From assembly GCF_016469035.1 (NCBI RefSeq), contig NZ_JAEHJZ010000007.1, positions 127,477 through 191,476 on the forward strand: a stretch of DNA of 64,000 nucleotides, written 5' to 3'. Shown in pieces: positions 9,962 to 18,158 of the stretch. Both the position numbers and the translations under genes were made by a program. Origin of the DNA: Gelidibacter salicanalis (lineage in GTDB: Bacteria > Bacteroidota > Bacteroidia > Flavobacteriales > Flavobacteriaceae). Each line of letters starts with the position of its first letter. Position 1 is the first letter of the stretch. Below the pieces are notes generated by a model. It was not told where the DNA came from. It ran no database searches and saw only the letters and a program-made list of their open reading frames with translations.

Positions 9962-11311
9962 TTGAGCTTTAAAAACCTGAACTTAAACACCCCATTATAC
10001 AACGCCCTGGACGATTTAGGGTTCACTACGCCTACACCAATTCAGGAACAAGCCTTTAATGTGGTGGCTTCAGGTAAAGACATGGTGGGCATTGCGCAAA
10101 CAGGTACAGGTAAAACATATGCCTATATGTTGCCAATTCTTAAAAATCTGCCGTTTTCCACACAAGAAAACCCTAGAGTACTTATTATGGTACCAACCCG
10201 AGAGCTGGTGGTTCAGGTGGTGGATGAAATTGAAAAGCTTACCAAATACATCAATGTGCGGGTGCTTGGTGTGTATGGGGGTGTGAATATCAACACGCAA
10301 AAATATGCCGTGGCTCAAGGATTGGATATTGTAGTGGCCACTCCAGGACGTTTGTTCGATTTGGCGGTTAGCCATGTATTGCAATTGAAATCCATTCAAA
10401 AAATGGTGATTGACGAGGTAGATGTCATGCTCGATTTAGGATTTAGACATCAACTGCTTAATATTTTTGACATTCTTCCGGAGCGTAGACAAAACATTAT
10501 GTTTTCAGCCACCATGACGGATGATGTGGATGAATTGATTACCAATTTTTTTATCAAACCTCAAAAAGTAACCATTGCCGTTTCTGGAACACCTTTAGAA
10601 AATATCAGTCAAGAGCGTTATAATGTGCCTAACTTTTACTCTAAAGTGAATGTATTGAAACATCTATTGGCGGATAAAGAAACCTATAACAAGGTGCTGA
10701 TTTTTGTGGCTTATAAAAAAATGGCCGATTTGCTGTTTGATAAGGTGGAGGAACACTTTCACGATGAAAGCTGCGTCATTCATTCCAACAAAACCCAAAA
10801 CTACCGACTCAGGAGTATTGAACAATTTAGAGAAGGTAGTAACCGCATCCTGATTGCGACAGATGTGATGGCTCGTGGACTCGATATAGACCATATCAGT
10901 CATGTGATCAATTTTGACACGCCTAACTTCCCTGAAAACTATATGCACCGTATTGGACGTACAGGACGTGCCGAACGTGAAGGTCAAGCCTTAATGTTTT
11001 CTACAGAAGTTGAACAGGAATTGGTGAATAATATTGAGGAACTGATGCAGATGGAGATTCCGTTAAAAGAACTTCCAGAAGGTGTTGAAATGTCTACAGA
11101 ACTTCTTGAAGAAGAGCGACCACAGTTTAAAGAACGGAACAACCCACTGAAACGACGTGATGAAGATGCTCCTGGGCCTGCTTTTCATGATAAAAAAGAA
11201 AAAAACCAGAAAGAAAACTTAGGAGGTTCGTATAGACGAGAAATTGTAAAGAAATATAAAAAGCCTAAAACTAGAGGCGACAAAAATTACAACAGACGCA
11301 ATAAAAAATAA
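9962..11311 (+). CDS. DEAD-box ATP-dependent RNA helicase
   Basis: This 449-residue helicase carries the full motif series: Q motif (FTTPTPIQEQAF), motif I AQTGTGKT, Ia PTRELVVQV, Ib TPGR, motif II DEVD (rather than DEAD), motif III SAT, and the helicase-C motifs ending HRIGRTGR. The Lys/Arg-rich tail from about residue 385 is typical for RNA binding in RhlE-like proteins. The reading frame starts at TTG (9962), giving MSFKNLNLN; no better ATG precedes motif Q. Probable roles are ribosome assembly or mRNA turnover in the cold. It is followed 15 nt later by the nuclease gene. TAACTTTG at 9875 may be its -7 element. Confidence 0.93.
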   Translation: MSFKNLNLNTPLYNALDDLGFTTPTPIQEQAFNVVASGKDMVGIAQTGTGKTYAYMLPILKNLPFSTQENPRVLIMVPTRELVVQVVDEIEKLTKYINVRVLGVYGGVNINTQKYAVAQGLDIVVATPGRLFDLAVSHVLQLKSIQKMVIDEVDVMLDLGFRHQLLNIFDILPERRQNIMFSATMTDDVDELITNFFIKPQKVTIAVSGTPLENISQERYNVPNFYSKVNVLKHLLADKETYNKVLIFVAYKKMADLLFDKVEEHFHDESCVIHSNKTQNYRLRSIEQFREGSNRILIATDVMARGLDIDHISHVINFDTPNFPENYMHRIGRTGRAEREGQALMFSTEVEQELVNNIEELMQMEIPLKELPEGVEMSTELLEEERPQFKERNNPLKRRDEDAPGPAFHDKKEKNQKENLGGSYRREIVKKYKKPKTRGDKNYNRRNKK

Positions 11312-11326
11312 CACGCTCAAAACTTT

Positions 11327-12106
11327 ATGAAACCAATTTCATTACTAATATTAACTGTGGCACTAGTATTCAGCACCCAGAGTTTTTCTACCAAAAAATG
11401 GGGTGCTACAGGGCATCGCGTTGTAGGCGCCATTGCAGATAATTACACGAGTAATAAAACCAAACGTCATCTTAAAAAACTATTAAATAACCAATCTTTG
11501 GCCTTTGTATCCACATATAGTGATGATATAAAAGCAGACCCGCGCTTTAAGGCCTATGATGTTTGGCACTACGTGAATATGTCTTTTGACGACACCTATG
11601 AAACTTCAAAAAAAAATCCTGAAGGCGATTTAGTTACAGCAATAGCCTATTGTAAACGCATAATTACAGATGATTCATCTTCAGATGACGACAAGGCATT
11701 CCATTTAAAAATGCTGATCCATCTCATTGGCGACTTACACCAACCAATGCATGTAGGACGTGCGGAAGACAAAGGTGGCAATGATATTAAATTAAAATGG
11801 TTTTATAAAGACACTAACCTTCATAGAGTGTGGGACAGTCAGATGATTGAATCCTATGGGATGAGTTATAGTGAGTTGTCAGAAAACGCCGATCATTTAT
11901 CAAGAGCTCAAGTAAAATATCTTCAAAAAGACGATGTTGTGGATTGGGTAAATGAAACACAACACCTTACAAAAGAAATTTATAATTCTATTGAAGTGGG
12001 TGAAAATTTAAGTTATGGGTATTCTTATAAATATCTAGATACAGCACGTACGCAAATGCAAATTGCGGGCATCCGACTGGCTAAGGTGTTGAATGATTTG
12101 TTTTAA
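11327..12106 (+). CDS. Secreted S1/P1-type zinc-dependent nuclease
   Basis: A 259-residue protein with an N-terminal signal peptide (MKPISLLILTVALVFS, cleavage near TQSFS). The mature enzyme starts KKWGATGHRVVGAIA; the N-terminal Trp and the first His are zinc ligands in P1-type nucleases. Further ligands are visible in DVWHYVNM, LIHLIGDLHQPMHVG and HRVWDSQMI. The family degrades single-stranded DNA and RNA in three-zinc active sites; in Bacteroidota such enzymes are exported and may scavenge phosphate or nucleosides. It sits just behind the DEAD-box gene and ahead of a long repeat array. Confidence 0.92.
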   Translation: MKPISLLILTVALVFSTQSFSTKKWGATGHRVVGAIADNYTSNKTKRHLKKLLNNQSLAFVSTYSDDIKADPRFKAYDVWHYVNMSFDDTYETSKKNPEGDLVTAIAYCKRIITDDSSSDDDKAFHLKMLIHLIGDLHQPMHVGRAEDKGGNDIKLKWFYKDTNLHRVWDSQMIESYGMSYSELSENADHLSRAQVKYLQKDDVVDWVNETQHLTKEIYNSIEVGENLSYGYSYKYLDTARTQMQIAGIRLAKVLNDLF

Positions 12107-13465
12107 TTAACATTTTTGTCATGTCGAATGTAATGAGATATCACATCATCTTTGTACCATAGAGCACCCACGATCTCGGAATGACAAAACCACAAAGTCG
12201 ATAGGGAATGGCATTCAACATTTTAGTTATGTCGAATGTAATGAGACATCACATCATCTTTGTACCATATAGCCTCCACGATCATGGGATTCCTACTAAT
12301 GTCGGAATAACAAATTGCAATGGGATGACAGGGCGTAGAAATCCCACAACTTTTTGACTTGATCCCATTTTTGTCATGTCGAATGTAATGAGACATCACA
12401 TCATCTTTGTACCATAAAGTACCCACGATCATTGGATTCCTACTAATGTCGGAATGACAAATTGCAATGGGATGACAGGGCGTAGAAATCCCGCAACTTT
12501 TTGACTTGATCCCATTTTTGTCATGTCGAATGTAATGAGACATCACATCATCTTTGTCCCATAAAGTACCCACGATCATGGGATTCCTCCTGACGTCGGA
12601 ATGACAAATTGCAATGGGATGACAGGGCGTAGAAATCCCACAACTTTTTGACTTGATCCCATTTTTGTCATGTCGAATGTAATGAGATATCACATCATCT
12701 TTGTACCATAGAGTACCCACGGTCATGGGATTCCTCCTAACGTCGGAATGACAAAACCATAAAGTCGATAGGGAATGGCATTCAACATTTTTGTCATGTC
12801 GAATGTAATGAGATATCAAATCATCTTTGTCCCATAGAGCACCCACGATCTCGGAATGACAAAACCACAAAGTCGATAGGGAATGGCATTCAACATTTTA
12901 GTTATGTCGAATGTAATGAGACATCACAACATCTTTGTAGCATAGAGCCTCCACGGTCATGGGATTCCTCCTAACGTCGGAATGACAAATTGCAATGGGA
13001 TGACAGGGCGTAGAAATCCCACAACTTTTTGACTTGATCCCATTTTTGTCATGTCGAATGTAATGAGATATCACATCATCTTTGTCCCATAAAGTACCCA
13101 CGATCATGGGATTCCTCCTGACGTCGGAATGACAAATTGCAATGGGATGACAGGGCGTAGAAATCCTACAACTTTTTGACTTGATCCCATTTTTGTCATG
13201 TCGAATGTAATGAGACATCACATCATCTTTGTACCATAAAGTACCCATGATCATGGGATTCCTCCTGACGTCGGAATGACAAAACCATAAAGTCGATAGG
13301 GAATGGCATTCAACATTTTAGTTATGTCGAATGTAATGAGACATCACATCATCTTTGTACCATAGAGCCTCCACGGTCATGGGATTCCTCCTAATGTCGG
13401 AATGACAAATTGCAATGGGATGACAGGGCGTAGAAATCCCACAACTTTTTGACTTGATCCCATAA
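12107..13465. repeat. Ten-copy degenerate tandem array of MITE-like units
   Basis: Ten copies of a unit beginning with ATGTCGAATGTAATGAGA start at 12121, 12229, 12376, 12523, 12670, 12796, 12904, 13051, 13198 and 13324. Spacings are 108, 147, 147, 147, 126, 108, 147, 147 and 126 nt. Each unit is bounded by inverted TTGTCAT and ATGACAA. Most contain a near-palindrome CCCAYGATCATGGG, which is perfect near 13243-13257. Two linkers alternate: one with GATGACAGGGCGTAGAAAT, one with AAGTCGATAGGGAATGGC; short units lack the central palindrome. Long open frames on the minus strand (12223-12870 and 12898-13254) arise because unit lengths are multiples of three. No transposase is nearby. Confidence 0.9.
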
Positions 13466-13489
13466 ACACAACAATTGTTCTTGATCCCA

Positions 13490-13583
13490 GGCTTCTCGCC
13501 CTATATTTTTTATAAAACATTGGATACAAAAAAAGCCCCCAAATTGCTTTGAAGGCTTATATCCTGGGTGGAAGACCGGGCTC
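13490..13583. repeat. Decayed duplicate of the tRNA-His 3' end and its terminator
   Basis: This segment repeats 13609-13702 with mismatches. It begins at AGGCTTCTCGCCCT, passes a damaged copy of the terminator hairpin (stem arm CCCCC instead of CCTTC), and ends with TGGGTGGAAGACCGGGCTC, the complement of the tRNA-His acceptor and T-arm 3' half. There the match stops, and an unrelated stretch (TTCGACTACGCTCAGCAC) joins it to the second copy. It is therefore a partial tandem duplication that stops inside the tRNA gene. No function is claimed. Confidence 0.8.
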
Positions 13584-13644
13584 ACTCACTTCGACTACGC
13601 TCAGCACAGGCTTCTCGCCCTGTATTTTTTATTAAACATTTGAT

Positions 13645-13677
13645 ACAAAAAAAGCCTTCAAATAACTTTGAAGGCTT
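13645..13677 (-). terminator. Rho-independent terminator of tRNA-His
   Basis: AAGCCTTCAAA and TTTGAAGGCTT form a perfect 11-bp stem around a four-base TAAC loop (13652-13677). On the minus strand it is followed by seven Ts. It lies just downstream of the tRNA-His gene in the direction of transcription. Confidence 0.9.
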
Positions 13678-13684
13678 GTGTTTT

Positions 13685-13760
13685 GGGTGGAAGACCGGGC
13701 TCGAACCGGCGACCCTCGGTACCACAAACCGATGCTCTAACCAACTGAGCTACAACCACC
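13685..13760 (-). tRNA. tRNA-His (anticodon GTG)
   Basis: Read on the minus strand the cloverleaf is clear. The D arm is GCTC...GAGC, the anticodon stem TCGGT/ACCGA encloses loop TTGTGGT (anticodon GTG), and the T arm GCCGG/CCGGT encloses TTCGAGC. An extra 5' G (13760) provides the G-1 typical of tRNA-His. No CCA is encoded. The acceptor stem pairs GTGG with CCAC, but the next two positions are T opposite T (GTGGTTG against CTTCCAC), with the seventh pair restored. Identity as tRNA-His is secure; the two mismatches are discussed as a finding. Confidence 0.93.
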
Positions 13761-13857
13761 ATGTAGCCGCATCTTGAGATGCGTTCCCACCTATACCGGT
13801 AGGAAGGTGCAAATGTATATTATTTACTAATGTTTACAAAGTCTTTTTGAAAAAAAA

Positions 13858-14574
13858 TTACACTAAATCGAATAAACTTTTTACGGCCGGGTAACGCTCC
13901 ACCGTAAACCCCTCAGCGTGTTCTGTTCCTATCAATCGGCCTAAATCTCTAGCTCTGTAATCAATGCTATCAGTAAAGTTTTTACTGCTAATTGGCGTTT
14001 GTGGTGCTTTGCTCTCAGGGTCAAAGAATTGCGTTTTATAGGCATGTACAGCTTCAATCTTTTTGTCTATAAATCCGGAAACATCTACCACTACATCTGG
14101 TTCAATAGTTTTCCATTGGATATAATGATACACAAATTTTGGACGCCACTGCGATTGAATGCTGCCATCCAATTCCGTTTCTATTTTCATCAGGCCGCTT
14201 AAAAAACAAGCATCACTTACCAACTGACTGCCTTTGCCATGGTCAATATGCCGGTCCTCAATAGCATTGCACAAAACTATTTCAGGTTGATACTTTCTAA
14301 TCATTTTGATAAGTTGCAGTTGGTGATCTTTGTCGTTGATAAAAAAGCCATCGGCAAATCCCATATTTTCTCTAACAGCAACACCCAAAATCTTGGCACC
14401 TTCTTCAGCCTCTGATTTTCGAGTCTCCGCTGTTCCTCGCGTGCCCAGCTCACCTCGTGTAAGATCAATGATGCCCACTTTTTTACCATTATGGATTTCT
14501 TTGGCAATAGTTGCACCACATCCCAACTCCACATCGTCAGGGTGCGCTCCAATTGCTAATATGTCTAATTTCAT
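13858..14574 (-). CDS. bshB1: Bacillithiol biosynthesis deacetylase BshB1
   Basis: A 238-residue LmbE/PIG-L-fold zinc deacetylase. Signatures are GAHPDDVELGCGATIAK near 8-24 (zinc-binding His-Pro-Asp-Asp), LTRGELGTRGTAETR, FADGFF, and the later zinc histidine in EDRHIDHGKG. BshB1 removes acetyl from N-acetylglucosaminyl-malate, the second step of bacillithiol synthesis. This implies a bacillithiol thiol-redox economy, although bshA and bshC are not in the window. It ends just before tRNA-His and begins 4 nt after the rlmF stop, so it is probably co-transcribed with rlmF. Confidence 0.92.
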   Translation of the reverse strand: MKLDILAIGAHPDDVELGCGATIAKEIHNGKKVGIIDLTRGELGTRGTAETRKSEAEEGAKILGVAVRENMGFADGFFINDKDHQLQLIKMIRKYQPEIVLCNAIEDRHIDHGKGSQLVSDACFLSGLMKIETELDGSIQSQWRPKFVYHYIQWKTIEPDVVVDVSGFIDKKIEAVHAYKTQFFDPESKAPQTPISSKNFTDSIDYRARDLGRLIGTEHAEGFTVERYPAVKSLFDLV

Positions 14575-14578
14575 ATGT

Positions 14579-15472
14579 TTAATTTTTATGCCAATCGTTT
14601 TGTTCTTGTGCGCTTAAAAAACTCCAAGCCACTATCCTACTCACTTTGTTACCCTGAATCATATCCACCACCTGAAACTCTGTAGCGCCCAATTTTTTTA
14701 AGGATGCTCTCATCGATTCGACGTGGTTGACGTTAGATACCAAACTTGTATACCAAAAACACTGTTGTTTATATTGTGAACTTTCGTATAAATAGGTGTG
14801 CAAAAAGGCTTTCTCTCCGCCGGCATAACACAACTCTGTTGGCGTGCCACTGAAGTTCCGCACTACTTTGTCTCCTTCCTTGCCCAAACCTTTCAGTTTG
14901 GTTTTGGTGGCTTCAAAAGCATCTGCTTGACTTTTAAAAAACGGCGGATTGCAAACCGCAGCAGTAAATTTATCGGTAGGTTTGATAATTCCTTTTAAAA
15001 TATGTTGGTAGTCATTCTGCAATCGCAACTCAATAGCAGCCTCTAGATTATTCTTATCGATTATTTTCTGGGCAATCTCAAGGGATTTTTTATCAATATC
15101 AGTACCCACAAAATTCCAATGATAAATAGCATTCCCTAATAGAGCATAGATACAGGTTGCGCCCGTTCCTACATCCAACACATTAACGTTGGTTTCTAAA
15201 CCACTTCGCCTTAAAACATCAGCCAAATGGTGCATATAATCTGCCCGACTGGGGATGGGTGGACATAAATTTTCGTCTGGAAACTCCCAAAATTTAATAT
15301 TATAGTGAGTGGCTAACAATGCCGTATTTAATGCTTTTACAGCCTCAGGGTTTGAAAAATCTATGGTTTTGGTTTGATAATCATTTATAAACACATAAGG
15401 TTTTAGGACCTCAAGGTTTTTGATGAGTAATTCAAAATCGTATTTCTTGTTATGGAGAGAGTTTTTGTGCAA
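14579..15472 (-). CDS. rlmF: 23S rRNA (adenine(1618)-N6)-methyltransferase RlmF
   Basis: This 297-residue protein has a class I SAM-dependent methyltransferase core with motif I VLDVGTGATCIYALLG and the amino-methyltransferase motif IV as NPPF (in AAVCNPPFFKSQADA). The N-terminal MHKNSLHNKKYDFELLIKNLE matches the RlmF signature 'LHPRNKHxxxYDFxxL'. It methylates A1618 of 23S rRNA. Length and motif order are normal. It lies 4 nt upstream of bshB1 on the same strand. Confidence 0.92.
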   Translation of the reverse strand: MHKNSLHNKKYDFELLIKNLEVLKPYVFINDYQTKTIDFSNPEAVKALNTALLATHYNIKFWEFPDENLCPPIPSRADYMHHLADVLRRSGLETNVNVLDVGTGATCIYALLGNAIYHWNFVGTDIDKKSLEIAQKIIDKNNLEAAIELRLQNDYQHILKGIIKPTDKFTAAVCNPPFFKSQADAFEATKTKLKGLGKEGDKVVRNFSGTPTELCYAGGEKAFLHTYLYESSQYKQQCFWYTSLVSNVNHVESMRASLKKLGATEFQVVDMIQGNKVSRIVAWSFLSAQEQNDWHKN

Positions 15473-15513
15473 ATTTGTGGGGTTCTATTTTTTGTAATGT
15501 TTCAACTTTAATT

Positions 15514-16695
15514 CTAAGCTAATTGTTTGGTATTTTTGACCTTGGTGATGGCTTGTTCAATATCAGCTATCAAATCATTTTTTGATTCAATACCTACTGA
15601 AAAACGGATCAAATTATCACTCACTCCAATAGCATCACGCTCTTCTTGTGTTAACAATGAATGCGATGTTTTATGCGGAGACAGCACTGTACTTTCAACA
15701 CCTGCCAAACTCATTGATGATTTGATCAACTTCAATTCCTTTTGAAATACCAAAGCATCTAAACCGTCAGCCAATTCAAAAGACATCATGCCTCCAAAAC
15801 CTTTCATTTGCGATTTTGCCAAGGCATATTGTGGATGCGTTTTAAGCCCTGGATAAAAAACATGTTTGACATCGTCATGAGTCTCTAAAAATTTTGCCAG
15901 CTTTTTAGCATTCTTGTTTTGGGCCTTAACACGTAAAGCCAAGGTTTTCATACTGCGCTCCAACATCCAAACGGTCATGTCACTCAAACTGCCACCCAAG
16001 TTTTTGGCAACGTTCCAGATGATCTTCATATGCGCATCACTACACGCAACCGCTCCCGCTAAAATATCAGAATGTCCGCCCAAATATTTTGTAGCAGAAT
16101 GCATGACAATATCTATCCCAAAATCTATTGGATTTTGATTTACAGGGCTGGCAAAGGTATTGTCGATTGTGGTGATTAGGTTTTTAGATTTCGCCAGATC
16201 AGCCACCCCTTTAATATCCGTAATCGTCAATAGCGGATTAGATGGTGTTTCAATATGGATGACTTTGGTGTTTGGACGGAGCGCTGCTTCAAAGTCTGAA
16301 ACTTCATACCCGTCAGTAAAGGTGAAATCGATACCGTATTTAGGAAACTCTTCTCTAATAAAATTACTGGTGCCGCCATAAAGCGTATTTTGAACAACTA
16401 TATGATCGCCCTGCTTTAAAAAAGCCAAAAAAACCGTACTAATGGCGGCCATTCCACTTCCAAAAATCATACCCGCTTCGGCATGCTCTAGAGCAGCGAT
16501 TTTTTTAGAGGTAAATTCTTGATTGGGGGTATTGAAATAACGTGGATAGCGTTTAACATCCACATCTTCAAACTCATAAGATGTAGACATATAAATTGGA
16601 GACACTGCGCCTTTAAACTGTTCATCCTTAATTTCGCCAACATGCGTGCAAATAGTATTTAATCCGTATTTTGATTTTAACATAAGTTCTGACAT
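15514..16695 (-). CDS. Cys/Met-metabolism PLP-dependent enzyme (cystathionine gamma-synthase/lyase type)
   Basis: A 393-residue fold-type I PLP enzyme. The PLP lysine is in HSATKYLGGHSD near 203-214, and YxRxxNPT-like substrate residues appear as YPRYFNTPNQ near the N-terminus. GSGMAAIS binds phosphate and ETPSNP lies mid-protein. The family includes cystathionine gamma-synthase, cystathionine gamma-lyase, methionine gamma-lyase and O-acetylhomoserine sulfhydrylase; sequence reading alone does not separate them. Likely role is sulfur amino acid metabolism. The start at 16695 (MSELMLKSKYGLNT) is followed by a possible second start MLKSK four codons in. Confidence 0.88.
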   Translation of the reverse strand: MSELMLKSKYGLNTICTHVGEIKDEQFKGAVSPIYMSTSYEFEDVDVKRYPRYFNTPNQEFTSKKIAALEHAEAGMIFGSGMAAISTVFLAFLKQGDHIVVQNTLYGGTSNFIREEFPKYGIDFTFTDGYEVSDFEAALRPNTKVIHIETPSNPLLTITDIKGVADLAKSKNLITTIDNTFASPVNQNPIDFGIDIVMHSATKYLGGHSDILAGAVACSDAHMKIIWNVAKNLGGSLSDMTVWMLERSMKTLALRVKAQNKNAKKLAKFLETHDDVKHVFYPGLKTHPQYALAKSQMKGFGGMMSFELADGLDALVFQKELKLIKSSMSLAGVESTVLSPHKTSHSLLTQEERDAIGVSDNLIRFSVGIESKNDLIADIEQAITKVKNTKQLA

Positions 16696-16910
16696 TTAGT
16701 AAAGCTTAAAATTACAAATAAATGGTTACACATGCATCCCATAAAACATTGGTTTTTCAAATAAATAACAATTAAGTCCTTCTTAATACATTATGGCTCA
16801 TCTCCAAAAATTTAGCCCCATGTCATAAATAATCAAAACTTCACATCATTTTTAGGGATTGAAGTCCATTTCTCTTATATTCGTAGTGCTATTAATAAAT
16901 TACTCTCCAC

Positions 16911-17588
16911 ATGCTGAAAGCCGTATTATTTGATATGGATGGTGTTATCGTAAACACTGAACCTCTACATCGCAAAGCCTATCACCTCATGTTTGAGGAT
17001 GTCAATATCAACGTTTCAGAAGCCTTATATACGTCCTTTACGGGGCAATCCACAAGAGCTATTTGCGAAATATTAGTTGACCATTTTAAATTGTCATTGG
17101 GTGCGCAAACGTTAATAGGTCTTAAGCGAGATCATTTTAAATATTTATTTGAGAATGATGACGAATTAGATCTTTTGCCAGGCGTGTTGGACTTAATTAA
17201 AGATTATTATGACAACGGATTGACCTTAGTTTTGGCGTCTTCTGCCTCTATGGATAATATCAACAATATCTTTAAACGCTTTGATTTAAACCCCTATTTT
17301 GTGGATAAATTGAGTGGGGCCGATTTAAAAGCTTCCAAGCCTCATCCTGAGATTTTCGAAAAGGCAGCATTGGCCTCTGGTCATAAGCGTCACGAATGCA
17401 TCGTGATTGAAGACTCTACAAACGGAATTAGAGCAGCAAAAGACGCAGGAATCTTTTGCGTGGGCTATGACAGTCTACATTCTCATGATCAGGATTATGA
17501 ATTGGCCGATTTGGTTGTTACTAATTTTAAAGCTATTGGCTATCCTATTATTTCAGCCCATCTTAACACAGAGCTGGCTCAAAAATAA
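16911..17588 (+). CDS. HAD-superfamily phosphatase / beta-phosphoglucomutase-like
   Basis: A 225-residue HAD hydrolase with subclass I cap. Motif I is DMDGVIVNTEPLH (residues 8-20), motif II LASSAS, motif III Lys in KASKPHPEIF, and motif IV EDSTNGIRAAKDAG. The second Asp of DMDG is the acid/base used by phosphatases and phosphomutases. The closest groups are beta-phosphoglucomutase and sugar-phosphate phosphatases of the YcjU/GPH type; the substrate is unknown. TATATTCG about 30 nt upstream may serve as -7 box. It is convergent with mscL, with only 5 nt between the stop codons. Confidence 0.88.
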   Translation: MLKAVLFDMDGVIVNTEPLHRKAYHLMFEDVNINVSEALYTSFTGQSTRAICEILVDHFKLSLGAQTLIGLKRDHFKYLFENDDELDLLPGVLDLIKDYYDNGLTLVLASSASMDNINNIFKRFDLNPYFVDKLSGADLKASKPHPEIFEKAALASGHKRHECIVIEDSTNGIRAAKDAGIFCVGYDSLHSHDQDYELADLVVTNFKAIGYPIISAHLNTELAQK

Positions 17589-17593
17589 TTTTT

Positions 17594-18046
17594 TTACCTA
17601 GTCTCCTTCTGTTGTGCCAACAATTTGTTTTGTTCTTCCATCAATTCTTTTAGCTGGGAAAGCAATTCGATATCCTTTGGGGTTTTTACAGTTTTATCTT
17701 TAGGATCTTGAGCTTTATTTTTAAGACTATTTAAAAATCTGACAAGGATAAAAACAGTAAATCCAATAATCATAAAATCCAGAAAAGTCTCAAAAAGCTC
17801 TCCATACCCTATGGCCACTTCATCAGAAATTAACTGTCCAGCGGCATCGGTCGTTTTATCTCTTAAAATAAAACGCCTGTCCTGAAATTTTAATCCATCA
17901 GTCATTAGAGATAAGGGCGGCATCAGCACCTTTTTCACCAAGACATCAATAACTTTATTGAAAGACGCGCCAATAATGATCCCAATGGCCATGTCCATCA
18001 TATTCCCTTTAACGGCAAATTCTTTAAATTCTTTAAGAAATTTCAT
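17594..18046 (-). CDS. mscL: Large-conductance mechanosensitive channel MscL
   Basis: A 150-residue membrane protein with two transmembrane helices. The N-terminal amphipathic stretch and pore-lining TM1 are MKFLKEFKEFAVKGNMMDMAIGIIIGASFNKVI, with the conserved small-residue pattern of the channel gate. A periplasmic loop follows, then TM2 near 85-105 and a charged cytoplasmic C-terminal helix (ELLSQLKELMEEQNKLL). MscL pentamers relieve turgor during hypo-osmotic shock. An MscS-type protein is at 27.3 kb, so both channel families are present. Confidence 0.95.
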   Translation of the reverse strand: MKFLKEFKEFAVKGNMMDMAIGIIIGASFNKVIDVLVKKVLMPPLSLMTDGLKFQDRRFILRDKTTDAAGQLISDEVAIGYGELFETFLDFMIIGFTVFILVRFLNSLKNKAQDPKDKTVKTPKDIELLSQLKELMEEQNKLLAQQKETR

Positions 18047-18103
18047 GTGGTTTAATATTTATACTTTAAACAATTTTACTCTTTTTCATGATTAAAATTG
18101 GAA

Positions 18104-18132
18104 CAGCCACAAACAAAAAATGTTTATGGCTG
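18104..18132. terminator. Hairpin between ccsBA and mscL
   Basis: CAGCCA and TGGCTG with inner AACA/TGTT form a stem-loop in the 112-nt gap between two co-directional minus-strand genes. The T-run on the minus strand is weak and interrupted (TTCCAATTTT), so it may be a processing or attenuating hairpin rather than a strong terminator. Confidence 0.45.
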
Positions 18133-18158
18133 CCTCATATTATAATCGTATTCAGTTC

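Noticed and set aside
12223-12870. A 215-codon open frame on the minus strand within the repeat array
   Set aside because: It is made only of repeats with the same peptide in each unit, begins and ends inside the array, and its frame is a consequence of unit length. Without evolutionary evidence I treat it as non-coding.
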